Origin: Glandiceps talaboti
Taxonomy: Eukaryota; Hemichordata; Enteropneusta; Spengelidae
Direction: 5' to 3'
Length of the DNA: 64,000 nt
Assembly (NCBI RefSeq): GCF_964340395.1
Contig: NC_135551.1
Coordinates: forward strand, 30,839,455 to 30,903,454
Shown piece by piece: positions 48,327-64,000 of the stretch. The notes beneath the pieces were generated by a model, which made no database searches, was not told the origin of the DNA, and saw only the letters and a list, made by a program, of their open reading frames with translations. Every line of letters begins with the position of its first letter. The stretch's first letter is position 1. The position numbers and the translations under genes are program-made.

Positions 48327-51300
48327 TTAGAACTGGAAACCACCCATGGGTACATTCTCTTGAGCACCAAACTGAAACTGCTCTGCATCCTGGTCTACCT
48401 GTGGTGCTATTTTAGCATCTTCTTCATCAGATCCAAAGAAGTGTTCAATGATGTCAAAGGCTTTCTGGTAGATTTCTTGATTTTCGTGACTTTGCAGAAA
48501 TTCAATCTTGTCCAAGCCTATACAAATATTGAAAATGAGAAATGTTAATATCAGTTAAAGCTACATCAACATTTTTCTGGTACATTTCTTGGTTTTCATG
48601 ACTTTGCAGAAATTCAACCTTGTCTCAGACAAATACTGAAATTTAAAAAAATGCAATGTCAATTAAAGTTATTAAGAAATATGATTGTGCAAACCCTGTA
48701 AAGAATACAGTTTGTAACTTACATTTTGGATTAAGTTTGCATGACATTAAGTAATACTTATTCTAACAATTGGAATATTTTGAATGACTGTAGTAAAACA
48801 GAATTCTCATAGGAATCTCAACAAATTATGATAATTAGTTGAGATCATTTCCCCACTTATCAATAAATTCAAAAGACGTATGGTTTCAGCCCCCCCCCCC
48901 CCCAGTCTTTTTCAGAGGGCCCTGTTGTCATTCCATGGTTCAAATACTAAGTTACGTATTGCACTGCCTGTAGTTGTGTATTCTTACCGTAACTTTCTTC
49001 AATCATAACTGAATATGGGTTGACACCACCATTGACTTTAGCCTCTTGTTCTCCTAATCTTAAAATACTTTCCAAACCATTGAGTGCTACCTGTACGATC
49101 TTACCATCCATAACAGTTAATAAATCACACAGTGGTTGAATAGCTCCTTGCTCTATGATGAATCTATGTAATGTACAAAAAGTTAGTAAGTTTAAATTTT
49201 CATTCAAATTCAGCAGATTCAATTAATTGCATTGGTTATGAAGGTTAAAAACTGTATGGCCAAAGAAGGCATAACATATACATGTACAACTTACTTGATT
49301 TGTTCAGGTGTACCACCAGACAATGCATTAGTTATAGCCCAGGCTGCCTCTTTCCTAGTTTTGAATTCAGCTTTACCAAGAATGTCAATCAATACTGGGA
49401 TAATATTAGCATCTATTACAGCCTGTATGGATATAAAGTACATCAGAGATGAAGATAAGGAACAGACACTGCAGCATGTATCATGTATGGATATAAAGTA
49501 CATCAGAGATGAAGATGACAAGGAACAGACACTACAACATGTATCATCTTCAGACTGAGATAAATGTAGATAGACATGACAAAGTGTCCCTCAAAACTGT
49601 TTGATGTATAAAATAATCTGTTGGGCTTTTTTTACGAGGGTGGTACGTAGGTAAAACCCAAGTTTCCTCGGTATTTTATAGTACAATGTATGGAAATGTA
49701 TCCACATTTTACCTGATTTCCACTTCTAGTACTGTGATTCTAAAACCTTAGCAAAACTGATACTACATGTAATTATGATGAAATGATAAAGTTATCCTGT
49801 GCTCTGACCTGTATCTGTGCTCTGTTGCCAGCTGTTACATTGGAAATAGTCCAACAAGCCTCTTTCCTGATGGATTCTTTATGACTGCTCAACAGATGTA
49901 GTAAACATGGCAGTGCTCCACAGTTCAAAATTACCTACAATTAACATTAAAATGTATCACATCAAACACCTTTGTAATTAAAGTTTATGACACAATGTCT
50001 GCACGCCAAATTACAGTGTCTGCAGGCCCAATTACAGTGTCTGCAGGCCAAATAGGCAAAATTACAATGTCTGAATTACAATTTACAGTATCTGTGTTAC
50101 AAACTTAAAAGTCTATGATAATATAAACCTGACAACAACATAGTACTTAAACTTTTGAAATACTACCGATACACACAGTTAATATTTAGTGATAGCAAAA
50201 CTGAAGCTTTCATCCACACCAGTGGACTTACTCACCAGTCATCGTCAGTTTGCTTTCACTAAATAGTTTATTTATTTATTTATCGGATGACCAACAGGAA
50301 CTAGTCCCAGCGTGCGAAATTAACGCCGGTCCTTCGGCCCGAGACCAACAGATTTCCGTTCGGACCGACAGTTTTTCAGAATTACAACAACTTATCGGTC
50401 CTTATGACCGACTGAAATTTGGAGTAAATAATAACATTTATTCAAAGATATATCCAATTTCACCTACATGAGTCTGATCTTGTGTTACCTATTTTACTCT
50501 CGACATCTCGTTCAAGTCAAGCGACACAGAGCTAGCTCGCTCCGTGTTGTTGTCAATGTTGATATCATGTCTACATATGACGTAGCATACAGCATTTACT
50601 TTATGAAATTATGTTAGCAAACACATGATTGGCTGAATTTCTCTAATTATTTTTGTCTTGTCTAATCAGAACGTCTTACACATTCAGACTCATTGTACGC
50701 ATTCGGTGCATGCGTCTTTTTCCGCCATGTTATCGTAATCATTGTTGTAAAGTTTACTGTTCGAAGTGTATGAAACTTTTAACATGTTTGAGACAGTTCC
50801 ACGTTGTATTTATAAAGTATGTGGCGATATTTAGAAGGCGGCAATGAGCTTCCGAAGAAGAAGACGAAAGAGACACTGTTTTTTTTAAAAGGCTGGTATT
50901 AAAGCCGGTAAATGTTAGCGGGTTTCCCGATCAATTTACCGGAGTTCCCCCATGTGTGTGGCCATGATCAAAACAAACTGACGGAAAACATATAAACTAC
51001 TCTGAAAATGGCGTTGTAACTAATAAAGAAGGCAGGTACACTTCGTAAAACATCTTCAGTACGATAGTTTTGTTTTTGTAAAAACAGTAAAAAAATGCGT
51101 AGTCTGATTGCTTTCAATTTGATGCATATGATGATGTATGTCATGTCATGTTGTAATCAATGTACTATAAACTTAGAAATGTTGCATTTTTGTTGCCATT
51201 GTTGTATCTGGAAAATTACTGCATCATGCCAAACACGGGTACATAGTGGATGACACATTACAGTACAGTTACCATATCACGTTCCCACGTCAAAAACAAC

Positions 51301-54300
51301 TCGCACTGTAAGACATGTTTAGCCATGATAGTTCTCTTCATCATGGTCAGATTTCTTACACAAACAACCAGAGACGATACTCAATACACCACGGTAGGGT
51401 ATACGGGTAGGGCTTTATGGGGAGGGGGGTGGCTTCTGTACATATTTGTAAAGACTGAAGGAAGACGAAACCGCTCCGTGTCACTGTGTGGATGGAAATT
51501 GAAATAAAGCAAATGCACAGTTTTCAAGAGGGATAGTTATGCGACAAAACCTATAGTCTATAGTCTATAGGAACAGATTATGCGAGAATGAATATTCATA
51601 GTCTCTGGGTTCATAGTTATACAGATGAAAACTTCTACTCATAGAGTCAAAAAGTACTTGCTTGTGAATCCAAAATTTACTTCCAAGTTATTTTTTGACT
51701 CTGTTAGTGGAAATTTTATGAAAAAATAGTGGATAGTAAACAATTCGTTGTACTCTCTTTTACTTTTATATCTAAAGATATGTTGTATCATATTAAAGTT
51801 CAAAATCATTTAATCTGTAAATGGGGGGGGGGGGGGGGATGTAGATACAGGTAGTGAACGTGAACTGCATTGAGTATGGACCAGCAGTTTTCCTTAAGGA
51901 CCAGCAGCATTTGCTACATGTCGGTCCTTATGACCAGTAGTCATTTTCCCTTAAGTTCACACACTGACTAGTCCCATTTAAAGGCTCTCTTGGTTCAGTG
52001 TTTATAGTGCTAGAGGAAACCAGAGTACCCGGGCAAAACCTGCACTGTACGGTAGTGTAAGATCAAACTGAACGACACTCTACTTACTTACAGCGTGGTA
52101 AATTTTACAGTAATCACACCCAGCCGACATCTGGCGGGTTCGACACCAGGCTGTAGAGGTAAGAGGTGTACGAGCTAACCGCTTGGCCACCGCCCAACCC
52201 ATTATCAACCGTGTGTAGTGTTTCAAATGTTTAGGTACCATGTTGATATAGTAACCTAGTACATAGAAGAGCTTGCATCCATATAATTACAGACTTACTA
52301 TGACTGAAGATAAACTTACAGTGACTGTCAGTGTTACAAACTTACACTTTCAGTGTTAGAAATATGTTCATGTTGACCCTGTTTACATACAGATGTTATA
52401 TTCCAAAGTCACACACTGCCAAACACAGGACCAAATTAACATAATGTAGATTTGTAAATCAATTTTCATGAAATCACAAATAAATGCAACAGCATACTGA
52501 GTTTTTGAACACTGCCATCCTCTGATTTCCAATATGTGAAAACACTTACCTGTGTTTGGACATCGTCTCCAGTTACTATATTACCTACAGCCCTCAGAGA
52601 TGATGACACAACACTTTGATTTGTATGCCTACAAGAAAAATGTTCAGTTATTACATAATCTGTTGTTTTCAGTTTTATGTACTGAAGGGTAGATGTCTTT
52701 CAATCCTAGCTTGTACTTGCATGCATCTAGTCAGGTCCTAGACACACAATTTCTTAGTTTAAAAGTTGTGGGAGGTCATTGTTTGATGACCAAAACAAAC
52801 TTTTCCACTAGACTGAAGAATATTGAGAGCATTCCTTCCCTACATGAGTACATGAAATTCCTTCAATGAAGTAACTTTGATGGGCAATGGCACAACTTGG
52901 ATAGGTGCTCCTTTACCTTTACTACTGTGACAACAAATCATACTATGACATTTACAGGCTCTCAATAATCCTTTATTACAATTCAGATTTACTACAAAAA
53001 ATGGCAACAAATTTGAAGCAAAGTAATTTCCACAAAGTTTTTAAAGTATGTTTTACATCTGTTTTAAGTAATGTTATATATATATACATGTATTTGTCAT
53101 TTTACATGTCATGCCTAGAATAACTACAAGACAAAATTTGATTTATTACTAATAACATGGACAATAAAGATATTTGCTATTTGACAGACAGAATTCTTCC
53201 CACAGGCATAATCTAATTTTACTTGACTTACACAGATAGCATGAGATAATCATTCAAGTTATTGATAAAATTTGTAACTTACATGAGAAGTTCCACTAAA
53301 CGTCTACAAACACCACTATGAATGACAGCTTGAATCTTTTCATTTGGACCATCTGATAGATAGGAAAGTGCCCAGCATGCGTCTGCCAGAACATCGGTAT
53401 CATTATAAAACAGTAACCTTGACAACACTGGTAAACATGGTGAAACCTTGGCAAACTCTGGCGGTGGGTTTTTGCCTCTGCAAAGATTAGATAGTGCCCA
53501 TACAGCATTCCTTTGCATAGACAGTCTGGCTACTTTTGTGAGAAGCTGAAGTAATGGGACTAAAATACCACAATCTAACACGTAATCCCGACATTCTGGA
53601 CTGTCACCTGCAATATTTCCCAGTGCCCATACAGCCTACAGTAAATAAAACATTCAGAATGTGGTTATTAGTCTGTGTAGCATGACAGAATATACTGTAA
53701 AAGAACACTTAGATGTAAACACTGGAGACGAATTTATGAAAACTATATACGATATTGGCCTATAAAGTGTGAGAACTAAGCCTTACAGCTTATACATGCA
53801 GTTAGTTAGTATGCTATCAGGTATGTGTACATATTCAAACACACACATATGGACAGACACTTAAATGGATCATGACAATAATAATGAAACTTAGTTCACT
53901 TTTGCTAAAAGTAGTGCGGGTGGCACGGCAACACAACATGGGGGGGGGGGATCATTCCATCTGGGGTCATCTTTGCACATGATAATGTTACTTGGTTGTT
54001 GCAATGGATTTGTCTTATTTCTACCCATCTTTATGTTTATTTTTGAAAGCTCCATGATAACTTTTTGTCATGACAAAAACTTGTGTCTTTACATCTCTAT
54101 TTCATCTGGTAAACTGGGATAACCACTTTGATAACGTTTCCATGGATACAATGACAACTTACCTGTTCTTGTACATCTTCATATTCTGAACTCAGTAACT
54201 GTATAAAGATTGGAACAGCCCCTGCCTCTATTACAACACCTGTCTGTAATGTTGTACCTGATGCAATATTTGTCAGAGCCCACGCTGCTTCAAACTGTCA

Positions 54301-57300
54301 AAACATAACAATAACATATCATGTACATCATATTTGGGATAAAGACAATACAATCTTGATAGCTTATAGATTTTGTCCTCTGAAAATGACAGTCATCACA
54401 AACTATATCAGATGACATCATGTTATTAATTCTTTTTTTCATTATAGTTCATCATCTCGTTGTATGGCAGCTAATTACTCACTACAATTTGAAGCAAAAG
54501 TAAAATATACTAGTCATGTGAATACCATGACTGTAGTGTTAATACAGCAGATACAGTGCACAATTCCCAGCCATGATCAGAACAGACACCTTGATATCCA
54601 AAGTTAAAACTCAACAACCTTACTAACAATGGGAGTCTTTGGAAATATTTCTATCTCTTTGTATTGGCTCAGTTTAAACAAATTCAACTACATGTACAGG
54701 CAGGATGTGAGCAGGATTATTTCCATGGAAAAAAAAACTTTGCATATTTTCAGCTAGAGTAAATCCAGCATAGAAATGAATATGTACACAGTACATAATA
54801 ATATTGGGTTATTTACCTGTAATGTACAATTTCCTTGTTTTTGTAAAAAGTCTACAAATCTGGGAACCACTCTACATTGTATGACTTCATCAATAGGTGG
54901 GTTTGGCTCTGAAATAATCAACATAGAAAGGGAATCAAAAATACTGACACACAAGAGTTATTTGATCAGTAGTACTTTAAAACAAGTTTTTACAACAACT
55001 ATGTCACTCTCTCAAAGAAAATCCAAGTACAGGTTTACCTCTGGATAGCAGTTTTCTAAATCTTTGTGTAGCTGACAACTGTTGTTCTGGGTCTTCACTG
55101 TTGATGGCTTGCAACATTTCAGGTGTTACACATCCCTAAAATCAAAGACAATACAAATTCAATATCATTAGACATTACACAAGTTAAGTTTAAGTTTACA
55201 CTCTGTAAAGTGCTCATCATATATTTATATACAATATTACTAGTTTCAGATATATTTGCATCAATAATTTTAGTTTACTTTGTTGTGTAAACACATCTAT
55301 AAAATACTAAGATTACTTATTTTATTACAACACATACATATTTAGGAAAATGTGAATTTAATTCATTTATTTTCAATCATCTCTGTCATATGAGTAAACC
55401 CACATTTCTTTTTGCAAACACTACATTTAAACACAAAATCTTCTCCAAATTAAGTGAATAAATATCAGATATCTCAGCAATATTCACAAGCATACTTTTC
55501 AGAGGAATTTTACATGCTAATACTAAGAACAAACATAGCATTATGAATTTATTTTACATGAAAATGATGTGATTCATAACCTAATTCATTCATATCTCAC
55601 TAAGACAGAAACAGAGACTGAAACAAACTGTTGTGTAAACTTTCAAGAAAAATTATCATTATTGTGTCATCTATGTGTTCTGACATTTCTTTACTTTCAT
55701 TTACCTGTGTTCCTGTGCTTGAGCTGATAGAGTTATCTTGTAAGGATGGCCCTGTGTCTGATGGTACATCTACATTACGGCGTTTAAATAACTGTAAGAA
55801 TAAACCAAACATGCATTGAAATCAATGTAAACTTTCTGATTTTATCAATCTTTACTTTCATGTCAAGAATATAGACAATGTCTGAAATCAAGAGATTGAA
55901 AAGTACTGAATAATACAATGAACAACACTTAACAATACAAAAATATTACTTTCAAAATAAACACCTTATTCAATCTCAATGTATGATTTTCCCTTCCTTT
56001 TCAGTAAATAAGGACAAATTCACTATCCAGTATTTTTGCTGAGCTTTGTAGCGATAGGAAATACATCAGAATGTTAAAACTTCCACAGTTTTCCACACTC
56101 AGAAAAATACATTTGATTGGGAACCCTGGTAAACTGACTGGGCAACTTAGCTAGATTTATCATACTTACAATACAATACTAACTATGCCCCAGAAAAAGA
56201 TTTGGATTCGTGATTCATGAGAATGCAATACGCTTTTGCCAGACTTGTAAATATGTTTGTGCAAAGAAACACAGGATTTGTCAGGTCACCAGAAACATAG
56301 AAATAAAAGCACTGCTCTAACAGACAACCTGGAAGTGTTCCCTCGGTGATCTTTGCGAATCATTTTATTGGTTTCATTATTGAAACATTACAGTCCATAT
56401 TACTATATTTACATTAGTCTAACACTTGTCTAACTGTATAATTATATTCATCTAAAATTCTGTATAACATCATAAATCTATTGCATTAATGGTGTTAGCA
56501 AATGTTTCTCTGTATCATATTACAAGTATATAAAGGTATCAGGTAAACCAATGCATATCCATTGGGGACTATATCATATGAGTCATTATGGTTGAACTGC
56601 TGTAAACAACATAACAAGTAATACAAAATACCACTAACAGATTTTTGATATCTTATTTTCAGTTTAGTAGACATGCTAAAGTCTTGACTGGTGTGGATGT
56701 CATTAAACTCATATAGACTCCACTGGAGGAAGTCTTTGCATGGGTCAAATGACTCAGCATGACTATAACTCTAGGTCTGTATTCATACATAGACTGAAGT
56801 CATAGTGAAATGAGTTTTAAATATCATATCATAAATTATAGATATGTATTTTGTGTTATACTCAGTATGTGCTGACTTGTTATACAAGTCATGTCATTAA
56901 AATGTGTGACCTTATACAAATCAAATTGGCTTTCAAGCCTTTGTGCTGATTTGGTTCTCAGAATTGTCACATAAAATTACAGGTACATGTACTTAGTTCT
57001 GATGAACCTGTTCTCAGTCTATATTGTTGTTATTACAGATTGACAAAATAACTTGACAGTTGGCTGCAGTGACAAACAATATGTTGCACCACTATGATTG
57101 AATGATCATCATGTGTTCTAGGCCAATCTGGAATGTCTATGACACATACTATAAACCTAGACATTTTCAACACTACAAAATTTGTCATTTAAATAAAAGT
57201 CTTCAGCTTGTTCTCAAAAACTAATGTTTACAAATTACCAGACTGGTATATTGTGTATATCTACAACTTTTGTCATTCACCAGTCTTCAACTTGCTCTCA

Positions 57301-57815
57301 AAGACTTATTTTTACAAATTGCCACACTGGTATATTGTGTATATGTACAAGAAGGCATTTCAGTTACTACTTATTTTTAGTGTTTTTGTTTTCCAGCGAA
57401 ATAAGCAAAAATAATTTTTTCGCCAAAATTTCCAGGTTTACAGTACAACAACAATGTCTATCATGATGTACCAAAATTTAGTGTCCCTTACTATGTGGTA
57501 ACTCACATGGAAGATTATATAGGTCATTTTATCAATTTGGCCTACAACAAAACTATTTTTTTGTCATTAGAGGACACATTGACAATGATAGTGTAAGTGA
57601 TTCAAGAATAAATACAACCTCATCAAGCATGTACAGTAATTCCGGCGTATATAAACATTTGCTTATCTATATTTACTAAATCTCACCTGTTGTTCTCTTT
57701 TCTGTTTTCGTAACTGAACACCTTCTTCTTCTCTTCTTCTTCTCATCTCCTCTGGATTCAAAGCTTTGTTTTTGTATGACTTAAGTCGAAGACTGTCTTT
57801 GTTTGGACTAGCCAT
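48327..57815 (-). CDS. KPNA1/5/6: Importin subunit alpha, KPNA1/5/6 clade
   Basis: Coding exons in sense order: 57815-57687, 55791-55705, 55135-55039, 54908-54817, 54294-54163, 53635-53283, 52628-52550, 49934-49809, 49422-49295, 49163-48988, 48517-48327. All are in phase and total 529 residues, close to the 536-538 of vertebrate KPNA1/6. The N-terminal importin-beta-binding domain is [20 protein letters not shown]...[14 protein letters not shown]. Armadillo repeats show the NLS-binding Trp/Asn pairs W140/N144, W182/N186, W225/N229, W351/N355 and W393/N397. [12 protein letters not shown] has W267 with Tyr replacing Asn, as in relatives. The C-terminus [20 protein letters not shown] and the GGFQF end place it with KPNA1/5/6 rather than KPNA2 or KPNA3/4. 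It is the adaptor carrying classical NLS cargo to importin beta. The ATG exon follows an acceptor at 57829. Confidence 0.95.
48571..48623 (-). pseudogene. Duplicated fragment of the last KPNA exon in the last intron
   Basis: Sense sequence ACAAGGTTGAATTTCTGCAA onward encodes [16 protein letters not shown], differing from the true exon ([16 protein letters not shown]) at two residues plus two silent sites. The surrounding intron sequence is duplicated too. An AG sits directly before it (TTGTCTGAG|ACAAGG), so it could act as an alternative acceptor. Confidence 0.8.
49424..49545. repeat. 60-bp tandem duplication at a KPNA acceptor
   Basis: TGTATGGATATAAAGTACAT with CAGAGATGAAGATAAGGAAC recurs at 49424 and 49484. 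It begins at the acceptor of exon 49422-49295. The second copy has lost the AG. Confidence 0.85.
50300..50430 (+). repeat. Dispersed repeat (AAATTAACGCCGGTCC type), copy 1
   Basis: GTGCGAAATTAACGCCGGTC, CGTTCGGACCGACAGTTTTT and TCGGTCCTTATGACCGAC form a GC-richer block. Related sequence occurs at 51868-51960 (GGACCAGCAGTTTTCC, TCGGTCCTTATGACCAG) and weakly at 63305-63350. Located in the KPNA intron 49935-52549. Confidence 0.45.
50470..51070. other. CpG-containing intronic block of unknown nature
   Basis: Compared with neighbours this stretch has many CpGs (CGACATCTCGTTCAAG, AAGCGACACAGAG) and a YY1-like TTCCGCCATGTT near 50720. No spliced coding sequence could be recognised. It may be an inserted element, an internal promoter or an enhancer. 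Confidence 0.3.
51965..52205 (-). mobile_element. tRNA-derived SINE, copy 2
   Basis: On the minus strand the A box GTGGCCAAGCGGTTAGC (about 52173-52190) and a B-box-like GGTGTCGAACCC (about 52136-52147) are followed by the same body as copy 1, containing GGGTACTCTGGTTTCCTC. It is in sense orientation within a KPNA intron. Confidence 0.75.
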
Positions 57816-60033
57816 CTTCAACGCAAAGCTACAAGTAAAACAAAGTTCTCAATCATTGTGTGATCAACATCCTTAGTCGATGAATCAAAACATCGCAATC
57901 ATTTCCAATTTACCATTCCAACATACCTATATTGACACTGTCCTAGTGATTCGTTGAACCATAAACAAGATAATCTCTTCTACTCAAATCATATTACAAG
58001 TTTAATAAAAAAAATGTTTTTCTAATTTCTATTCATCTTTTGCTTTCAAAAGTACATACACTTGAATCACGACACTTTTTCTATATCATAAACAATGTTG
58101 GCCTACTTACTGAAGAACTAGTACAGAGTTAATGTACAAAAACATTTTTAAGGACAAAAGTGGTTTGAAATTGATATCAGCACCAAAACAAACCATGTAA
58201 ACATGCCCATGTTACAACCTTTGTAAATGAGTTGAAAGATGGCAGCTATAACCCATTAATGTCTGTCTGATGAATAAAATGTTGGGTTTTTGACATTTGA
58301 CCCTGCAGGTCAAGTTCATGTAATACCAGTAGAATATCCATGTCTCATAATATCAGTGTAATGTAGACACAAGTATCGCTTGAAGCAAGTCTACTACCTT
58401 AGTAGCATATTGTATACAATGTAGTTCAAGAGCCACTGTGTAAATATGTATAAATTGACATGAGTATCGACATAATTCCTATGTACATGTCCTCTATTCT
58501 ATATCACCATTGTCTGAGATTAAAGACAAATAAACTAGGGTAGAAGAGCTCTTGTTCAAAAATGTGGATTTTAACAAAAAATCTGGAAAGACTATTCTAA
58601 ATATATTGAGAATAGTGTAGTTGACCCCAGGAGTTTACCCAATTCTGGTTAAAACATTTATGAAATAAGAACTAGAGAACTTTACATGTTTTGACAAATT
58701 GGAACTTAATGCATGGTTGATTTTCAATTTTCAGTTTTAGTGTTCTCCATATGATGTTCTTCCTATAGGATGTATCATGTACCACATACATTTATGAATG
58801 GCTATCCTAATCTTTCAAGTCAAATAACAAACTAATAACTTACAGGGCTGAGGGGGAATGTGGCACAAAATGTATGACTTATCTAAATTAACAGGTGAAA
58901 GACAGTCAAATGAACAAGTAACAATAAAGGTGTACAGACTATGTCATAGAATTATAATAGCATAGACCAATATACACCAACTTTCCATTTTTCATAGCAA
59001 GAAGTTAAAGAACACTGGACACTAAATAAATGCACATATTTCTTGCATTCAAGTTACAACTTGAATTACATATATTTGACCATGGAAAGTGTTAGCTCCA
59101 CTGACTTAAACCATATATCTATAAATAGATATGGATCAACAATAGATCCATGCATAAACTAAACTTGTAATGTCAATCAGGCGGTCCACTGTTCTACATG
59201 TGACCCCATTTCAAATAAACAGTGTTACAGGTACTAGGTATTGTTCTACAGGTACTAGGGGAATACCAACATAAATTACATAATGTATCCTGTAATGACC
59301 ACAACCTTCACCTGAAAAATTGTCGGAATCCTAGATTACTTGAAAAACAACACAGCTGAGGAGCTGAGAAGGTACATTTGCATTTTTGTCGTGAAATGAC
59401 GCAAATGTAAATCAAAACAGTCATATGTCGCCATTTTTTTTTCTCTGTCGCAATGCTTATGATTCGGTTTTATGACATCAAATCACACAAATACGAGAAA
59501 TGATACCTTTCTTTATTGTCAACAAACTTCTATGTCAGTTGACAAACCGTGTAGTAAGCAATACTATATGAAGAAAGACCACGCCTGCACAAAATCCAAG
59601 GGTTTACCCACCTTCTCACATCTTGAATTGATTACTGCTGTCAAAGCATGAATTATGATTTTCATTTGGTCGCGAGGACAGCACATAGGCGGGTTTTACA
59701 CGCGATCAACGACATGAAAGCGCGAGTTCATCGTAAATTCAAAGCCATTTTCTTATACATACGACATCAAAAATCAAAAGACAGAACATACAACTGAATA
59801 TATGTTAGACATTCAATGAATTTTTATGCGAGTGTGATCTTAACGCAACGACATTGCAGCAAATACCATACGTACATTACAACTCCGTCTTTGTATCGAG
59901 ACATGTCGTGTTTCGGGTTAAGCCGATGGTATAATTTGACAAACGAAATGCGAAGTTTTGCTCTGAAGAAGGCCTACATACAATGAAACATGTGTGTCAA
60001 TGTATTAGAGTATTATAAAAGACAAAAACTTAC

Positions 60034-60110
60034 TTTTTTTCTACGTTTTCTCCGTGATATCCAACGTGCCGTAAATTCACGGAAAATTTAAATGCGCTTG
60101 CGCAATGACA
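60034..60110 (-). other. KPNA 5'UTR exon (candidate)
   Basis: On the minus strand a donor GAAAAAAA|GTAAGTTTT ends at 60034 and pairs with the acceptor TTTTACTTGTAG before 57828. The transcription start is unknown; the upper limit given is a guess inside the CpG-containing promoter. Confidence 0.5.
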
Positions 60111-60416
60111 GGGTTAAGGCATCTCGCGAGATCTAACCGAGATTTCGAATAAGCTCGATCATGAGCTCGATATACGTTAGCCTTGGGAGTTACCATTACA
60201 TTTTGAAGGGGTTGCGACTGTATGTGCAATTTTATCTCCCGTGCGACTGGGACATTTCAACTATCAGAACATTCCATGAAGGCATAAAAATATATATCAG
60301 AAACCTTTCATTTCAGGTGTGCTGTATACCAGTCATGAAAATATTCGGACACAATCAGCTCTCAATACGCTGTTACTTGTATATCGAATAGTTTATCCCA
60401 AACTTCGTAACTCAAC

Positions 60417-60425
<9 letters not shown>
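60085..60425. promoter_or_regulatory. Divergent promoter shared by KPNA (-) and MIX23 (+)
   Basis: Contains TGCGCTTGCGCA (60093-60104), one mismatch from the NRF1 palindrome. The perfect palindrome TCTCGCGAGA (60122-60131) is the CGCG element bound by BANP and associated with housekeeping promoters. The YY1-type AACATGGCGGCC (60414-60425) includes the MIX23 start codon. No TATA box. The sites are seen directly; the factors are inferred from vertebrate knowledge. Confidence 0.7.
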
Positions 60426-63479
<3,054 letters not shown>

Positions 63480-63699
63480 GTAAGTAACTTGATAAAAGAT
63501 ACAAAAATTGTGGATCCCACATTATACCATGTCATTAGAACAAAAAATATGGAATATATACTCTGGTTGTTCTACATCATGACCATGTGTCTATGTCACA
63601 ACAATGCATGTCTATGTCACAGGTTATGCTGTGTTCAACATATGAGTCAAAACTTTCACAATTACCATTACTTACCTTGATTTTTCTTTGATATTACTT

Positions 63700-63835
63700 C
63701 ATTCAGCCAGAAAATACTCGTGACCTAAAGGGTTGTCCCTCGTCTATTGACTTATAGTGATAAGGGCCCCTTAGGTAACTCATATTTGCCTTGGATGAAT
63801 GAAGAAAAAATATTGGGGAATTATAATATCTCAAT
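63700..63835. mobile_element. Fold-back repeat family, copy 3
   Basis: TTCATTCAGCCAGAAAATAC and TCGTGACCTAAAGGG are mirrored by GGCCCCTTAGGTAACTCATA and TTTGCCTTGGATGAATGAAG, giving terminal inverted arms of about 30 bp. It is the most complete of the three copies, in the MIX23 intron after 63479. Confidence 0.72.
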
Positions 63836-64000
63836 ATATACAACTTAGTAAATAATAGTACATGTACATTTTACTGAAATACTGAAATAGGGAGTCTGTT
63901 AGTTCCAATATTCCTCTCCAAAATTGTGCTTGTTCAAATGACCTTAGAAATCATCAGAGTACATTTCAGAAGTTATCTAAGTGTCAGTGATGACTTCACA

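Noticed and set aside
50250-50471. 73-codon plus-strand frame in a KPNA intron
   Set aside because: Covers a dispersed non-coding repeat; no domain and no splice context.

Overview
This is animal nuclear DNA: AT-rich, with spliced genes (GT-AG introns, 2-14 exons), AATAAA signals, microsatellites and many minisatellites. Protein similarity judged by eye points to a non-vertebrate bilaterian, with one FAM162 and one KPNA1/5/6-type importin alpha where vertebrates have several. I cannot name the species. Exon boundaries were built by hand from splice motifs and reading-phase continuity. The five gene models that start or end inside the window keep phase throughout.

Layout. (1) 444-5571 (+): the last five exons of TULP4, with the tubby domain split by a long disordered insertion, then a long 3' region to about 11.7 kb. 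(2) About 12.6-23.64 kb (+): a complete 13-coding-exon gene for a 1,328-residue protein with three C2H2 fingers, a partial ELM2 and a SANT domain, resembling the ZNF541/TRERF1/MIDEAS scaffolds of the MiDAC histone deacetylase complex. Two minisatellites follow it, one of which repeats an AATAAA hexamer. (3) 27172-32362 (-): ZUP1, a K63-linkage deubiquitinase of the C78 family. (4) 33807-35347 (+): FAM162, a mitochondrial membrane protein sharing a compact divergent promoter with ZUP1. (5) 35.35-48.3 kb: a gap with no supported gene. (6) 48327-57815 (-): complete importin alpha of the KPNA1/5/6 clade, 529 residues in 11 coding exons, with a 5'UTR exon near 60.03 kb. (7) 60417-63479 (+): MIX23 (CCDC58), divergent from KPNA, with its last exon beyond the window.

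The set ZUP1-FAM162-KPNA-MIX23 matches, from general knowledge, two human clusters: ZUP1/KPNA5/FAM162B on 6q22 and KPNA1/FAM162A/MIX23 on 3q21. The window looks like the unduplicated ancestral block. Both divergent promoters carry motifs typical of housekeeping or mitochondrial genes (CRE and CCAAT boxes; TCTCGCGAGA, an NRF1-like site and a YY1-like site on a start codon).

The most unusual feature is the number of short tandem duplications that begin or end on exon-intron junctions, leaving extra copies of splice sites in TULP4, the zinc-finger gene and KPNA. Other repeat oddities are a tRNA-derived SINE whose A-box region has become a tandem array, and several small fold-back elements.
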